Assembly: GCA_037783545.1 (NCBI GenBank)
Contig: JBBELK010000518.1
Coordinates: forward strand, 682,001-746,000
Source of the DNA: Henricia sp. BOLD:AAB3569
Taxonomy: Eukaryota > Echinodermata > Asteroidea > Spinulosida > Echinasteridae
Reading direction: 5' to 3'
Length of the DNA stretch: 64,000 nt
In this document: positions 1 through 10,318 of the stretch, piece by piece
How the letters are laid out: each line of letters opens with the position of its first letter
Position numbering within the stretch: the first letter of the stretch is position 1
Program-made: the position numbers and the translations under genes
The notes under the pieces: generated by a model
Told to the model about the DNA's origin: nothing
What the model saw: only the letters and a program-made list of their open reading frames with translations
Database searches by the model: none

Positions 1-1953
1 ACTGTGCCTTATAGCTCAGCTGGTAGAGCGTCTGTCTGGTGAGTTAGAGGTCTTGGGGAAAATCCGAGGGAGTATACCACTGTGCCTTATAGCTCAGCTG
101 GTAGAGTATCTGCCCGGTGTGTCAGAGGTCTTGGGGAAAAGCTGAGGGAGTATACCACTGTGCCTTATAGCTCAGCTGGTAGAGCATCTGCCCGGTGTGT
201 CAGAGGTCTTGGTGAAAACCTGAGGGAGTATACCACTGTGCCTTATAGCTCAGCTCTGGTAGAGTATCTGCCCGGTGTGTCAGAGGTCTTGGGGAAAATC
301 TGAGGGAGTATACCCCTTTGCCTTATACATGTAGCTCAGCTGGTAGAGCATCTGCCCGGTGTGTCAGAGGTCTTGGGGAAAACCTGAGGGAGTATACCAC
401 TGTGCCTTATAGCTCAGCTGGTAGAGCATCTGCCTGGTGTGTAAAAGGTCTTAAGGAAAATATGAGGGAGTATACCACTGTGCCTTATAGCTCAGCTGGT
501 AGAGCGTCTGTCTGGTGAGTTAGAGGTCTTGGGGAAAACCTGAGGGAGTATACATGTACCACTGTGCCTTATAGCTCAGCTGGTAGAGCGTCTGCCCAGT
601 GTGTCAGAGGCCTTATAGGTCAGCTGGTAGAGTATCTGCCCGGTGTGTCAGAGGTCTTGGGGGGAAAACCTGAGGGAGTATACCACTGTGCCTTATAGCT
701 CAGCTGGTGGAGCGTCTGCCCGGTGTGTCAGATGTCTTGGGGAAAACCTGAGGGAGTATACATGTACCACTGTGCCTTATAGCTCAGCTGGTAGAGCGTC
801 TGCCCAGTGTGTCAGAGGTCTTGGGGAAACCTGAGGGAGTATACCACTGTGCCTTATAGCTCAGCTGGTAGAGCATCTGCCTGGTGTGTCAGAGGTCTTG
901 GGGGAAATCTGAGGGTGTATACATGTACTACTGTGCCTTATAGCTCAGCTGGTAGAGCATCTGCCTGGTGTGTCAGAGGTCTTAAGGAAAATCTGAGGGT
1001 GTACATGTATACATGTACTACTGTGCCTTATACATGTAGCTCAGCTGGTAGAGTATCTGCCCGGTGTGTCAGAGGCCTTATAGGTCAGCTGGTAGAGTAT
1101 CTGCCCGGTGTGTCAGAGGTCTTGGGGAAAATCTGAGGGAGTATACCCCTTTGCCTTATACATGTAGCTCAGCTGGTAGAGCATCTGCCTGGTGTGTCAG
1201 AGGTCTTGGAGAAAACCTGAGGGAGTATACCACTGTGCCTTATAGCTCAGCTGGTAGAGCATCTGCCCGGTGTGTCAGAGGTCTTGGTGAAAACCTGAGG
1301 GAGTATACCACTGTGCCTTATAGCTCAGCTCTGGTAGAGTATCTGCCCGGTGTGTCAGAGGTCTTGGGGAAAATCTGAGGGAGTATACCCCTTTGCCTTA
1401 TACATGTAGCTCAACTGGTAGAGCATCTGCCCGGTGTGTCAGAGGTCTTGGGGAAAACCTGAGGGAGTATACCACTGTGCCTTATAGCTCAGCTGGTAGA
1501 GCATCTGCCTGGTGTGTCAGAGGTCTTGGGGAAAATATGAGGGTGTATACATGTACTACTGTGCCTTATAGCTCAGCTGGTAGAGCATCTGCCTGGTGTG
1601 TAAAAGGTCTTAAGGAAAATATGAGGGAGTATACCACTGTGCCTTATAGCTCAGCTGGTAGAGCGTCTGTCTGGTGAGTTAAAGGTCTTGGGGAAAATCC
1701 GAGGGAGTATACCACTGTGCCTTATAGCTCAGCTGGTAGAGTATCTGCCCGGTGTGTCAGAGGTCTTGGGGAAACCTGAGGGAGTATACTACTGTGCCTT
1801 ATAGCTCAGCAGCTGGTGGAGTGTCTGTCTGGTGAGTCAGAGGTCTTGGGAAAAATCTGAGGGAGTATACCACTGTGCCTTATGGCTCAGCTGGTAGAGC
1901 ATCTGCCTGGTGTGGCAGAGGTCTTGGGGAAAATCTGAGGGAGTATACCACTG
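1..1953 (+). repeat. Tandem array of about 25 tRNA-half units (about 78 bp each)
   Basis: Head-to-tail copies of a 73-95 bp unit, running off the left edge. Each unit begins GCCTTATAGCTCAGCTGG. TAGCTCAGCTGG matches the RNA polymerase III A box (TRGCNNAGYNGG) exactly and is followed by TAGAGC, completing a tRNA D arm. Next comes TCTGCC...CAGAGGTC, resembling an anticodon stem plus variable loop. The T arm and B box are replaced by CTTGGGGAAAA and a spacer ending GAGGGAGTATAC. Variants include TACATGTA insertions (for example near 327, 1033, 1160), units opening TATAGGTCAG (near 613 and 1078) and TCAACTGG near 1411. With an A box but no B box, the units are not expected to work as tRNA genes. 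Long open frames here are translations of the repeat. Confidence 0.9.
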
Positions 1954-2026
1954 TGCCTTATAGCTCAGATGGTAGAGCTTCTGCCCAGTGAGTCACAGGT
2001 GTCAGGTTGGAATCCCGATAAAGCCC
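1954..2026 (+). pseudogene. Degenerate full-length tRNA-like sequence ending the array
   Basis: The last array unit is the only one with both internal promoter boxes. The A box TAGCTCAGATGG starts at 1961 and a near-consensus B box GGTTGGAATCC at 2005, 44 bp apart as in a normal tRNA gene. Folding by hand gives 5 of 7 acceptor pairs, a perfect GCTC/GAGC D stem and 4 of 5 T-stem pairs. The anticodon stem is broken and the conserved T-loop C56 is G. This is probably a decayed tRNA or SINE head and the likely ancestor of the array. No amino-acid identity can be assigned. Confidence 0.6.
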
Positions 2027-2588
2027 TTACGACCAAGTGTTGATGCCGCTGTAACTAATCGCCGCGACACAGATTACACTACGAGAGGCATGTCAAACAG
2101 ACACAAGGCGCGTCTAGTTTGCTTATTACTAAAATGGTGCCTTTACATACTTCACTTTATTGAATTGATTTCGCATGGGTGGGCTATCTTGCACTTTTGA
2201 TCATCTTTGAGGAAGCCCTACCCATGCATGCCTATAAGCGGAAGCTAGACAAGTTTTAATACAGTGGAAAGTCACCATAAATGGGCATCGTATCTGAACC
2301 ATACAAGTGTTTGTTTTGGTGGCGTTTGACGCGAACAAATGATTGGGAGCCATGAGCGATGTTCACTGTAGCTGAATGTTCTTTTTGGTGTTCATTATAG
2401 CGAAATTCCACTGTAATAAAATTGGAATGATGGCCAAAAACTCACCTCTCCTGTGTTTTCAGTATCCATGGCAACACGTCCATTTTTGTAGTGTGTAATA
2501 TGAAGCTCCACAGTCTGTGGGCTCCATCTCCAATCTGTGAATACATAATGAACAAAAATTAGCAACTGTGACAGAAATGCAACCAATC
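2027..2588. other. No gene or repeat recognised
   Basis: Mixed-composition sequence directly after the tRNA-like array. Open frames are short (70 codons or fewer) and unrecognised. No transposon ends, promoter or RNA gene were seen. Confidence 0.5.
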
Positions 2589-3203
2589 CAGGCTTTGACA
2601 TTAACCAAAGTCACCAAGGCCAATGGCCTCATGCCCTGCTGAGTTGGCCCTGATGCCCCTTCAAAATACACTTTCAGAAGCCAACTTGGCCATCGTGCCC
2701 TATTGAGCTCGTGCCAATGACGTCATTTTGGGAGTAAAACAATGCTGCGTCAATGTGGAAGCAATGTGCGTGCGCGTTGTGTGTGTCCATAGCGCGCGTA
2801 ACGCGCTATGATGAGGCTCCCATTGGTGAACTAAACCGCATTACGCCCACAAGAGACACACACAACCCGCACGCACATTGCTTCCACAATGACTCAGCAT
2901 TATTTGACTCCCAAAATGGCATATTCGCACGTGTTCGAAAGGGTTCAATCCCAGGCTTTGACATTAACCAAGGCTACCAAAGCCAATGGCCTTATGCCCT
3001 GCTGAGTTGGCCTCATGCCCTGCTGAGTTGGCCTCATGCCCTGCTGAGTTGGCCTCATGCCCTGCTGAGTTGGCCTCGATGCCCCTTCAAGATATACACT
3101 TTCTGAGGGCAACTTGGCCAGCATACCCTATCCCAGGCCTTGACATTAACCAAGGCTCCAAGGCCAATGGCCTCATGCCCCTTCAAGGTACACACTTTCT
3201 GTA
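2589..3203 (+). repeat. Three-copy repeat with a 21-bp internal tandem, split by a foldback
   Basis: GGCTTTGACATTAACCAA and the following GCCAATGGCCT...ATGCCC recur near 2591, 2953 and (with one change) 3135. In the middle copy the 21-bp unit CCTCATGCCCTGCTGAGTTGG is amplified four times in tandem (2990-3073), while the first copy has it about once. The inverted repeat at 2724-2919 lies between copies one and two. The open frames here simply read through the 21-mer, which is divisible by three. Confidence 0.75.
2724..2919. mobile_element. Foldback (MITE-like) inverted repeat
   Basis: Imperfect inverted arms of about 65 bp (2724-2788 and 2853-2919) share CATTTTGGGAGT/ACTCCCAAAATG, GTGGAAGCAATGTGCGTGCG and a GTTGTGTGTGTC block. 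Just inside the left arm is a second perfect hairpin, CATAGCGCG/CGCGCTATG (2788-2810). There is no coding capacity. Target duplications are not clear, so assignment to a DNA transposon family is inference. Confidence 0.6.
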
Positions 3204-4204
3204 AAGCTATACTTTCTGATAAGCTGATAGCAAAAAAAGGACATGTCAAATTGACCTCTCGTGCTCCTTGATCCTGTTTTGCATCTTCCAATTTTATGCG
3301 CAAGTTAATTTTAGCTTTGTTTACAAAACTAGCCACTGTTCAGCCAGGTGTGAAATTCCCAACATGATGACGACGTTAATGAAAACTCGAAACCTATGTC
3401 TACCGATATTTCATTAGTGAGCCAATTTTCTAAAAATACTACAATTTTCATTTTATCTACAATTTTATGAGTGTCTACTTTTTCTGATACACCCTGTATA
3501 ACTTCAAATGTTGATACTTAATATATCTTCAAGCAAACTTGAATCCGTCGTTTTGATTGGTGGATCCATGGCAACCAACAGTGTGATAATGTTTCATAAT
3601 ACTCTTCCGATTCTCATATTGCACTCTGCGTACCGGTAAATGCACCATGGTATTCCAAGATAACTGTGTCCCTACGCACATGACGCATATGCGCGGAGTA
3701 CATGTAGTACTTGCAGAGTGCGCGTGTTATTAGTGCGTCAATTTTGCTTGAAGATAATATTAGTTATCCCGCGAGCATGAGTGGAATACGGCATTATCAT
3801 GATTATGTAGGAACGTGACAGTCAGACGTCACGTGACCACATTCGTGTGACTAACTATGTTCCTTTTTTTGTCTGTCGCCTGAGGTGTATGATTTTTAAA
3901 CATCTATATCTGGGAGGTTTTAATTTTGTCAAAAAATTAGTTAGTCGTACATTATTACATAATGAAACTATTTATAGCCTGATACCCAAAATCTTGGAAT
4001 CGTCTAGATTGTACTGTTACATTGTTTTAAATTGTTATAAATAATATAAAGAAATTTATATTGATAAAATTCTCACTTTGTCTGTTTTGTTAGTTTGCTT
4101 TATTTGTATTTCTTCTTTCAAACAAACAAATAAGAAAGAAACAACCTGCAGTAAAACCCCCGTTGATCATTTTTAATTTAATTTGCTTAACATGCTTAAG
4201 GGCG
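3204..4204. other. No gene recognised
   Basis: AT-rich sequence without a convincing coding region. It includes scattered short palindromic words such as GTACATGTAGTAC near 3698. No transposon boundary or RNA gene was recognised. Confidence 0.5.
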
Positions 4205-4288
4205 GTCCGGTTGGCGTAGTGGTTCTTTCCTCGCCTTTCCTCTGGCGTACCCGTTTCAAATCCTGGGCGTGTATGTGGATTGGGTTTA
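4205..4288 (+). mobile_element. SINE head (tRNA-derived), interrupted by a transposon
   Basis: This is homologous to the full SINE at 11527. It has an A-box-like TGGCGTAGTGG at 4212, a degenerate B box GTTTCAAATCC at 4253, then GTGTATGTGGATTGGGTTT. The SINE resumes at 5081 with GCAGTCCCTTA and then loses similarity. It is split by the inverted-repeat element at 4289-5068, so the SINE is older than that insertion. Confidence 0.75.
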
Positions 4289-5068
4289 CCCCTAGAACTA
4301 TGGGGGATAATGTATCCCCCCATAGGTAATGTTGTTTTTTTTTCCAATATGGCGGCGCCTGAACTTTAAGATCGGACAGAAACGTTTCGGCTAGCACAAT
4401 AATCCGCTGCCCAATCGCCACCAAACTCCGTCTGATAGTTCTTGAGACACTCACCTTGCGTGTGTCTAAGGAATTTCGGTACCATTTGTCCATTAAATTC
4501 TCCTTAAAAATGTTGGGAAATGAACGGGAACATGTGCGATGCGTCCACATGCGTGATCCAGGCATTCGGTAAAAGCCGGAGTTGCCAGAACTCCCAGAGT
4601 TGCCGGAACTGCTTGGATTTTTTATTAGAAAAAGATCACGTCTGGTAACCATTGCGCATTGGTATTCCTTTGTACACAGACTAGGCAGATAGACTTTTTG
4701 AACACAAATATTACAACCAGACAACGGCTAGGCTGTGAGCATACCGGTTTGTTTCGCTGGAATTGTTGGCAAAATAATCATCGTGGCTGGTTATTTCCCT
4801 CAAGGACCTGCGTAGTGGTTATGCCTGACAAGGTTTGGGCGAGTTTTAGGGGGAATTAGTGTGTCACGGTGAGAAAATGACACATTTGTTTTGTGATAGC
4901 GTGTTCATGTTCTTAAAGCTTCTCAGCTCTACTGGTGAAAAGACCACATCCCAATGAAAAATGATAAAGCAAGAGCTGAGATTATCTTAGCTAAGGCGCC
5001 GCCATATTGGAAAAAAACAACATTACCGGTACCTATGGGGGATACATTATCCCCCATAGTTCTAGGGG
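4289..5068. mobile_element. Non-autonomous inverted-repeat DNA transposon with hairpin-bearing ends
   Basis: Terminal inverted repeats of about 75 bp lie at 4289-4363 and 4995-5068. The left end begins CCCCTAGAACTATGGGGGAT and the right end is its complement. Each repeat contains its own palindrome, CTATGGGGGATA/TATCCCCCATAG, so each end can fold by itself. The inner parts read AACATTACC and CCAATATGGCGGCGCC. Both flanks carry GATTGGGTTA (left copy with one extra T, 4278-4288; right 5071-5080), consistent with a target duplication of about 10 bp inside the SINE, as in Mutator-like elements. No transposase is encoded. The 183-codon minus-strand frame over it has no recognisable domain. Confidence 0.8.
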
Positions 5069-5090
5069 TAGATTGGGTTAGCAGTCCCTT

Positions 5091-7106
5091 AGTATGGCGA
5101 GCATCTTTAAAGAATTGTAGAGTATATATTCACAAATACAAAAAAAAATTGTGCTCATCTTTAAAGAATTGAGAAGTTTATTATGGCTTCAGAACTCGTG
5201 TACAAACAGACTGGAAAATTTCTAAGTGTTTCCTCACAAAATCTTAAACTATTCTCACCCGAAATATTGGTTCCCAAATTAATAGCAACAGTTGTAACCT
5301 CAAAATGGCCACAAATACACCGTTGTACACCATGCTGAGGTACAGGTACAAGTAGCCTATCGAGGTTTTAGCCGAGTACAATGACTGACTTGCATTCTTA
5401 AACAGCTAGAATCCCCCCCGTCCACATTTTTAAAGTTTTTCTGTTTATCATGGAGGTGTATGAGTCTACAACACCATGACAACTTGTTTTTCACAAAAAA
5501 TCGACAGGCTTTTGCTTAAAACGTAAAGCAGTTCCCACCCTCTTCACCCGAATTCTGAAACGCTCGAGGTCACTTGGCTTGTTTATCAACAGGGTTTTGA
5601 CGTCATCCTGAGAAACATACAAAACGGCCTGTGCAGTATTGAATGGAAAATACACGAAGTGAATGTTTATCATGCCTGTTTTGTCCTTGTAATTCAAAAT
5701 ACAAACGTGAAAAACACTTCATGTAATATGACAACACTCTACTATTACCTGTTTTGTGAAAAAACGGTGAAATTGTCGCTCACAATGAAGCTCTTTTGAA
5801 GTAAATACTGGTGTATTGCGACGGGTGGTTTTGTCACGGAACGAACGGCATTCATAGCGGTCTGTCTACAGCATTGGACGGTTCACTGCGGGGGAAGCTT
5901 CGACGTGTTTAAACATCGCCCGGTACAATTTAGAATGAGCGACTCATTTTTCTCTTTCTTGGTAATAGAAAAGAAAATCTTTCCGCTCTTTGTTATTCAT
6001 AGTGTCTGGTAAAACATACAATCACGCAGCTACTGGGCATATCTCTGGCTTTTTGGACCAACAAAATTCTTCAAAAAACACCATCTAACAGAGACGGTTT
6101 TCCAAGTTTTTTGCGTGTAAACGTATGGAGCTAACAATCGTGTTGACTTCTCTTTCTCGGGATTACGTCACGGGGTCACGCGAATATCATGAATACCTAA
6201 TGAGCGTTTCAGAAATCGCGAAAATCTCATTTTCGAAAAGCGCACTTCTGCTTGCAATTTATCCACTTAAAACCGACAATAAAAATATAATAAAAATCCA
6301 CGTCGGCAAGAGGGATGTTTGGACTATCGAAAAAAGCCTAAATGCTGGATTTTCGTCAAGGGGGATTCTTCCTCTTTAAAGAAAGTGCAATTTTCTGACC
6401 GATTTCGAGACCGTTTCTGTGCGTGCCGCACGGCATTGCACACATTTTGCAGAATTTTGCGTGTGACGGACCGGGAATAATGAAAATGCGATGCCTGCTA
6501 AATATACCAAAATAAAAGAAGTTCGATCGTGTCCATGCAGGTGAAACTGTTTACTGTTCATGGGGATACTTGTTCGTATTTGTTTAAAATTGTATTCTAA
6601 TAAACGTGTGCAACGGGTGTTGTTTGTCGCCCACAAATTAAAGCATGCCCTTTGCCAGCGTCACAATTTTTAGTGGTAAATTCACTGTAGGGCCTATTCC
6701 GCACGGAGATGGACGAACTGTACCAAGCATAACACAACAACCGCTTGGTCAATTTTTGCAACCAAAGTATTTCTAAAATCTGTTGTAACTTGTGTGTAGC
6801 TAGAGAATCATTTTTCTTCACAATTGAACTTTTGATTTTCCCCAAGTTGCTGCGAGACGTCGATCATTTGCGGAAACAAATAGGCATGACCTTTTGTTTA
6901 AACAAAATCAGAATTTTTGTTTATAGGCCTACACGTTTACCACTAATTAATTCTCGAAAATCAGAAATGTTCACAGATTTACGCCTAACTTACACATTAT
7001 AAACATGATGACCGTAGAAAACCTCCCCTGAAATGGCTTTGTCTGAAGTGCTATAGTCTTTGAGAAATGAGTAAAACAATTATAGTTTTCGTCTCATGAG
7101 ACAAAT
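5091..7106. other. About 2 kb without a recognised gene
   Basis: No coding region could be supported. The longest frames (84-86 codons, 6125-6379 plus strand and 6376-6636 minus strand) lack recognisable motifs. The short palindromic word TAGGCCTA occurs near 6925 and again at 7517 and 9381. Confidence 0.45.
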
Positions 7107-7335
7107 TCAATTCGCCCCAAAACCATTTCGCCCAAGTGCCATTTCGCCCCCAAACCATTTCGCCCAAGTGCCATTTCGCCCCCAAACCACTTTGCCCGAG
7201 TGCAGTTTCGCCCCAAATCACTTTGTTTAAACACTACATCGCCCACATGCTACTTCGCCCAAAAACCACTTCGTGCACAGGCCGAGGTTCAGGGTGAAAT
7301 GGTTCAGGGCGAAGTGGTTTTGGGGCGAAATGACT
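7107..7335. repeat. TTCGCCC minisatellite with an inverted tail
   Basis: About eight TTCGCCC/TTTGCCC words are spaced 15-16 bp apart, making a roughly 31-bp unit (CCATTTCGCCCAAGTG plus CCATTTCGCCCCCAAA) repeated about 2.5 times and then decaying. At about 7295-7335 the motif recurs on the opposite strand (GGGCGAAGTGG, TTTTGGGGCGAAATG), so the block could fold back on itself. It is non-coding. Confidence 0.75.
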
Positions 7336-7802
7336 GCAAACCCTTTTTTGACTGTTTTCTCAAAGGTTAGACGAAGTACGGAGCTGGTTTTTGCTCAGGT
7401 TAGTTTTAATAATGCATATATATCTTCAATCACACAGGGGGATAAAACTATATTTTTAACAGTTTACCAATCATGTATACTATCTTTAAATTTGGCGAGG
7501 AAACGTGATTTTAGTATAGGCCTATAGTAAACATTATGTTTTTTTCTTCGAAAACACAGGACGCATATCAGCTCTCAGTCTCGTCCGATGGCTGAGTAGC
7601 GCTAGCCAGCGAGTGCCGTACGGTTTTCGCAGTCTGTGAAATAAAGACACGTTTCTGCAGCGTACAGGTTCAGCCAAATAACGGCTTCGGTTGCCGGGCC
7701 GATAAACCAAAGCCGAAGTTCGTTGAATCCATTGGGAAAAAAAACTGGCCCCATTGCCACATTTTCGTATTTTTTCCTTTTAAAAACAAATAAAGCACGG
7801 AT
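7336..7802. other. No gene recognised
   Basis: Unique-looking sequence between two repeat blocks. Frames of 93 codons or fewer have no recognisable domain. Confidence 0.4.
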
Positions 7803-8138
7803 ATGGCGTGTGATACGTTGCAATATTCGATAATGCACAAATATATGTGCGATGTTAAATATATATGTGCGATGTTTTTTCATATGTATGCGATGTTAAA
7901 ACACAAACGTCTGTGGCTACCATGAGCAATTTCATAAAGCATCCACACGAAACTGGGGATTGCATTGAATTGTTTTCCTCGTCGATATTATTTTTGGTAG
8001 CTATTCTCATTGCTACGTTAACAGACAAACAAAACCCGTTTTTTACTGAACACGATTCTTTAACGGCGAGTCACCCTTGCAGGCCCCATAACCTTTATTT
8101 CTGACCTTCATTTGTCGCGTAGCCCATTGTGTGGTACG

Positions 8139-8190
8139 GTTTATTCAGAGACGTAGAGATAAATATTTCTCTTTACGTCTCTGAATAAAC
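8139..8190. repeat. Strong hairpin
   Basis: Arms GTTTATTCAGAGACGTAGAGA (8139-8159) and its near-perfect complement (8168-8190) flank an AT-rich loop of about 8 nt. It lies in the centre of the 1-kb inverted-repeat element. There is no poly-T run or gene upstream to suggest a terminator. Confidence 0.8.
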
Positions 8191-8328
8191 AAAGGAGAAA
8201 CGGTTCTCATCGCGCACGTGTCTCTCATCACGTGATACACATCACGTGATTAATAGCTGGGTGCTACCTAACTACAGTCTGGTACCCGGACCAAAAATGT
8301 TTTGACTAGACTGAATTATTCAGTCGTT

Positions 8329-8500
8329 GTATGTGGAATATGTGGAGCGGGAACCAGTCTAGGTGCTACCCACAATTATGTTTATAGACTGGTTCCCGTC
8401 CACATATTCCACACAGGAGAATAGACTGATTCCCGTCCACATATTCCACACTTTCGCAATAAGCGAAACAATCTATAAGGATCGGGAACCGATCTATGAA
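8329..8500. repeat. GGTTCCCG inverted-repeat family, copies 1-2
   Basis: An inverted pair: GTATGTGGAATATGTGGAGC and GGGAACCAGTCTA (8329-8361) against TAGACTGGTTCCCG and TCCACATATTCCACAC (8385-8414). A second partial copy follows at 8421-8451. The right part (GCAATAAGCGAA then GGATCGGGAACCGATCTA) matches 9019-9105 and the hairpins near 20967, 28310, 30480, 32890 and 48143, pointing to a small dispersed family. Confidence 0.65.
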
Positions 8501-8825
8501 AGATCATGCCCACATATCACGAACACCGCGACCTCACACATTGTAATATCCCACATATATGTCGAAATATCGCACATATATTTTTAACATTGCATATATA
8601 TGTCAAATTATTGCACATATATTTTCAACATCGCATACATATGAAAAAACCATTGCATATATATGTCAAATTATTGCACATATATTTTCAACATCGCATA
8701 CATATAAAAAAACATCGCACATATATATCAAACATCGCACATATATGTTCAACATCGCACATATATGTCAAACATCGCACACATATTTGTGCATTATCGA
8801 ATATTGCAACGTTTCACACGCCATA

Positions 8826-9018
8826 CACGGACTTGTCTGACGCGATAACGTGTGCTTTTCCTGTTTGATAACACGTACGTACAGGTACCAGACTTCACAG
8901 CGCTCGGCTTGAAATATGTTAATAAGCCCTACGTCATAGGTATGCAATGCTTAATGAGCAATGCTTGGAATGCGCTCGGAATTTTCCCGAGCGGATTCAA
9001 GAAAAGTCCCAAGACGAT
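8826..9018. other. No gene recognised
   Basis: Short stretch between two small repeats, with no feature supported. Confidence 0.4.
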
Positions 9019-9105
9019 ATAGACTGGTTCCCGTCTACATATTCCACACAGGAGAATTTTGCAATAAGCGAACCAATCTATAGGGATCGGGAACCAATCT
9101 ACAAG
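9019..9105. repeat. GGTTCCCG inverted-repeat family, copy 3
   Basis: TAGACTGGTTCCCGTCTACA at one end and GGGATCGGGAACCAATCTA at the other form short inverted ends around a core with GCAATAAGCGAA. This is the same organisation as the hairpin cores in the 20-48 kb region, about 85 bp long. Confidence 0.65.
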
Positions 9106-10034
9106 ACGATACTGCAGCACGGACGTAGACTGGTTCCCTGTCCTCATAGTAGAGTGTATGGCGCCCTCTCTTGGCGAATGTTGGTGAATGTTGGTTAGCG
9201 CGCGGCGGTCAGTGACAAATATCACGCAGTATCGTCTTGCACCAAGACTAATCAAACCTCGGTATTCCGTAAGGTCTGATTTGATGAAAAACCAAAAATT
9301 TAGCCTTTTACGAGTGAGAAAAATTTTACATTTTATCAGGGAACATAAATTTTTCAGCCAGTCTCTATTAATTTAGTACATAGGCCTAATAGGCCATGGG
9401 CTCAGCCACGAAACCCCACCCCCCCCCCCCCCCCCCCCAGGGGGATTTTTGCAGACCACTATTTTTGGAAACCTTGTCCATAGGGATGTTGAAATCAGGT
9501 TGTCGGCACTTTGCTTGGCGGTGGGTTGACTCGTGAGGGCGCTTTTCAAAATGGCCACCATCATATATTGCTGTAGATCATATAGACGGGTATATTTATG
9601 GGAAAAAGTACCCTTAACCCCCAATAAATTCGAAAAAAAAAGGTTTCTCAACAGTTTCTGGTCCTACTGAATGTGGTGATAACATGTCATGCCACCAATC
9701 ACCGGAAATGGGTGAAATCTCGGTCAATTCCAAGATGGCCGTTGTTAATTGACCTTAAAAATCGCTGAAATGGCTGTAACGTCTTTAATAGTTGGAGTAG
9801 AGCAGTGATTTAAATGTCCAACCTAGGGTTTTCAGGGCCAGGGAATTCACTGGTATCCATTAAATTTCAATCGAACCTTCCACAAACAATAAAAGCCACA
9901 AACTCAAAATGGCGGTCATATTAGGCATATAATGGATAGATCCAGGGGTAGAAACAATAATTTCCCACCTGCTGATGTCAGATGTAGTTTCTTTTATCGG
10001 TCAGTAATTTGCATAACCGTGATATTGTCCTGTG
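9106..10034. other. No gene; contains a 20-nt C run
   Basis: There is no supported coding region. A homopolymer of about 20 C lies at 9419-9438, followed by AGGGGG. The rest is unrecognised; short AAAATGG/AAGATGG words recur near 9550, 9732 and 9908. Confidence 0.5.
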
Positions 10035-10168
10035 GCACGCCTGGCTGCATCAGCCACCGTACGAGCCGCTAAGGCAGGGTGCGCCACTCTACCAGAATTA
10101 CCTCCCTGACAACCTATATGTTTTTGAGACGCGACTTTCAGGTCAGCTCATCCCACGCAGGTTTAATC
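10035..10168 (-). repeat. Diverged inverted relative of the 19988-20106 repeat
   Basis: Blocks such as GAGCCGCTAAGGCAGGGTGC, CACTCTACC and GGTCAGCTCATCCCACGCAG correspond, on the opposite strand, to CAGCGGCTCT, GGTGCACCCTACCT and TGCGTGGGGTGAGCTGACC at 19988-20106 (and at about 27290-27408). Similarity is interrupted, suggesting an older member of a dispersed family. Confidence 0.6.
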
Positions 10169-10318
10169 ATCCCAGCCTAAAGCCTTCCCAACCCAGCTAG
10201 TGGCCAACCCAGCCTAAATAAAGCCGTCCCGGCCGCGTAATTTTTTTTTACACCACTGCGAGGGGAGAACAATGGGGTTTGTACCTTTTTAGCGTCTTGA
10301 GAGGAGACTATATAATAG

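Larger units (their letters stand above)
7803..8825. mobile_element. 1.02-kb element with inverted ends and ATATATGTGCGATGTT repeats
   Basis: The ends are inverted copies. TATGGCGTGTGATACGTTG then CAATATTCGATAATGCACAA (from 7803) match, in reverse complement with one change, the sequence ending at 8825. Just inside each end lies a roughly 20-bp repeat, (AT)n-GTGCGATGTT, on the plus strand in about three copies on the left (7842-7899) and in about 12 complementary copies on the right (8541-8785). This arrangement is typical of subterminal repeats in non-autonomous DNA transposons. No transposase frame is present. The centre holds a strong hairpin (8139-8190) and GGTTCCCG-type inverted repeats. 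Confidence 0.75.

Noticed and set aside
1-1677. Repeated YSSAGRASARCVRGLGENLREYTTV-like peptides
   Set aside because: Produced by the tRNA-half satellite. Frames shift at 1-2 bp variants between units, and the DNA signal is tRNA-like.
1-1953. A cluster of 25 functional tRNA genes
   Set aside because: Units lack the B box, T arm and 3' acceptor; only the terminal unit has them and it is degenerate.
4173-4724. 183-codon minus-strand frame as a transposase
   Set aside because: No DDE-type or other recognisable motif; it spans the SINE, the inverted end and the interior of the element, which a real gene would not.
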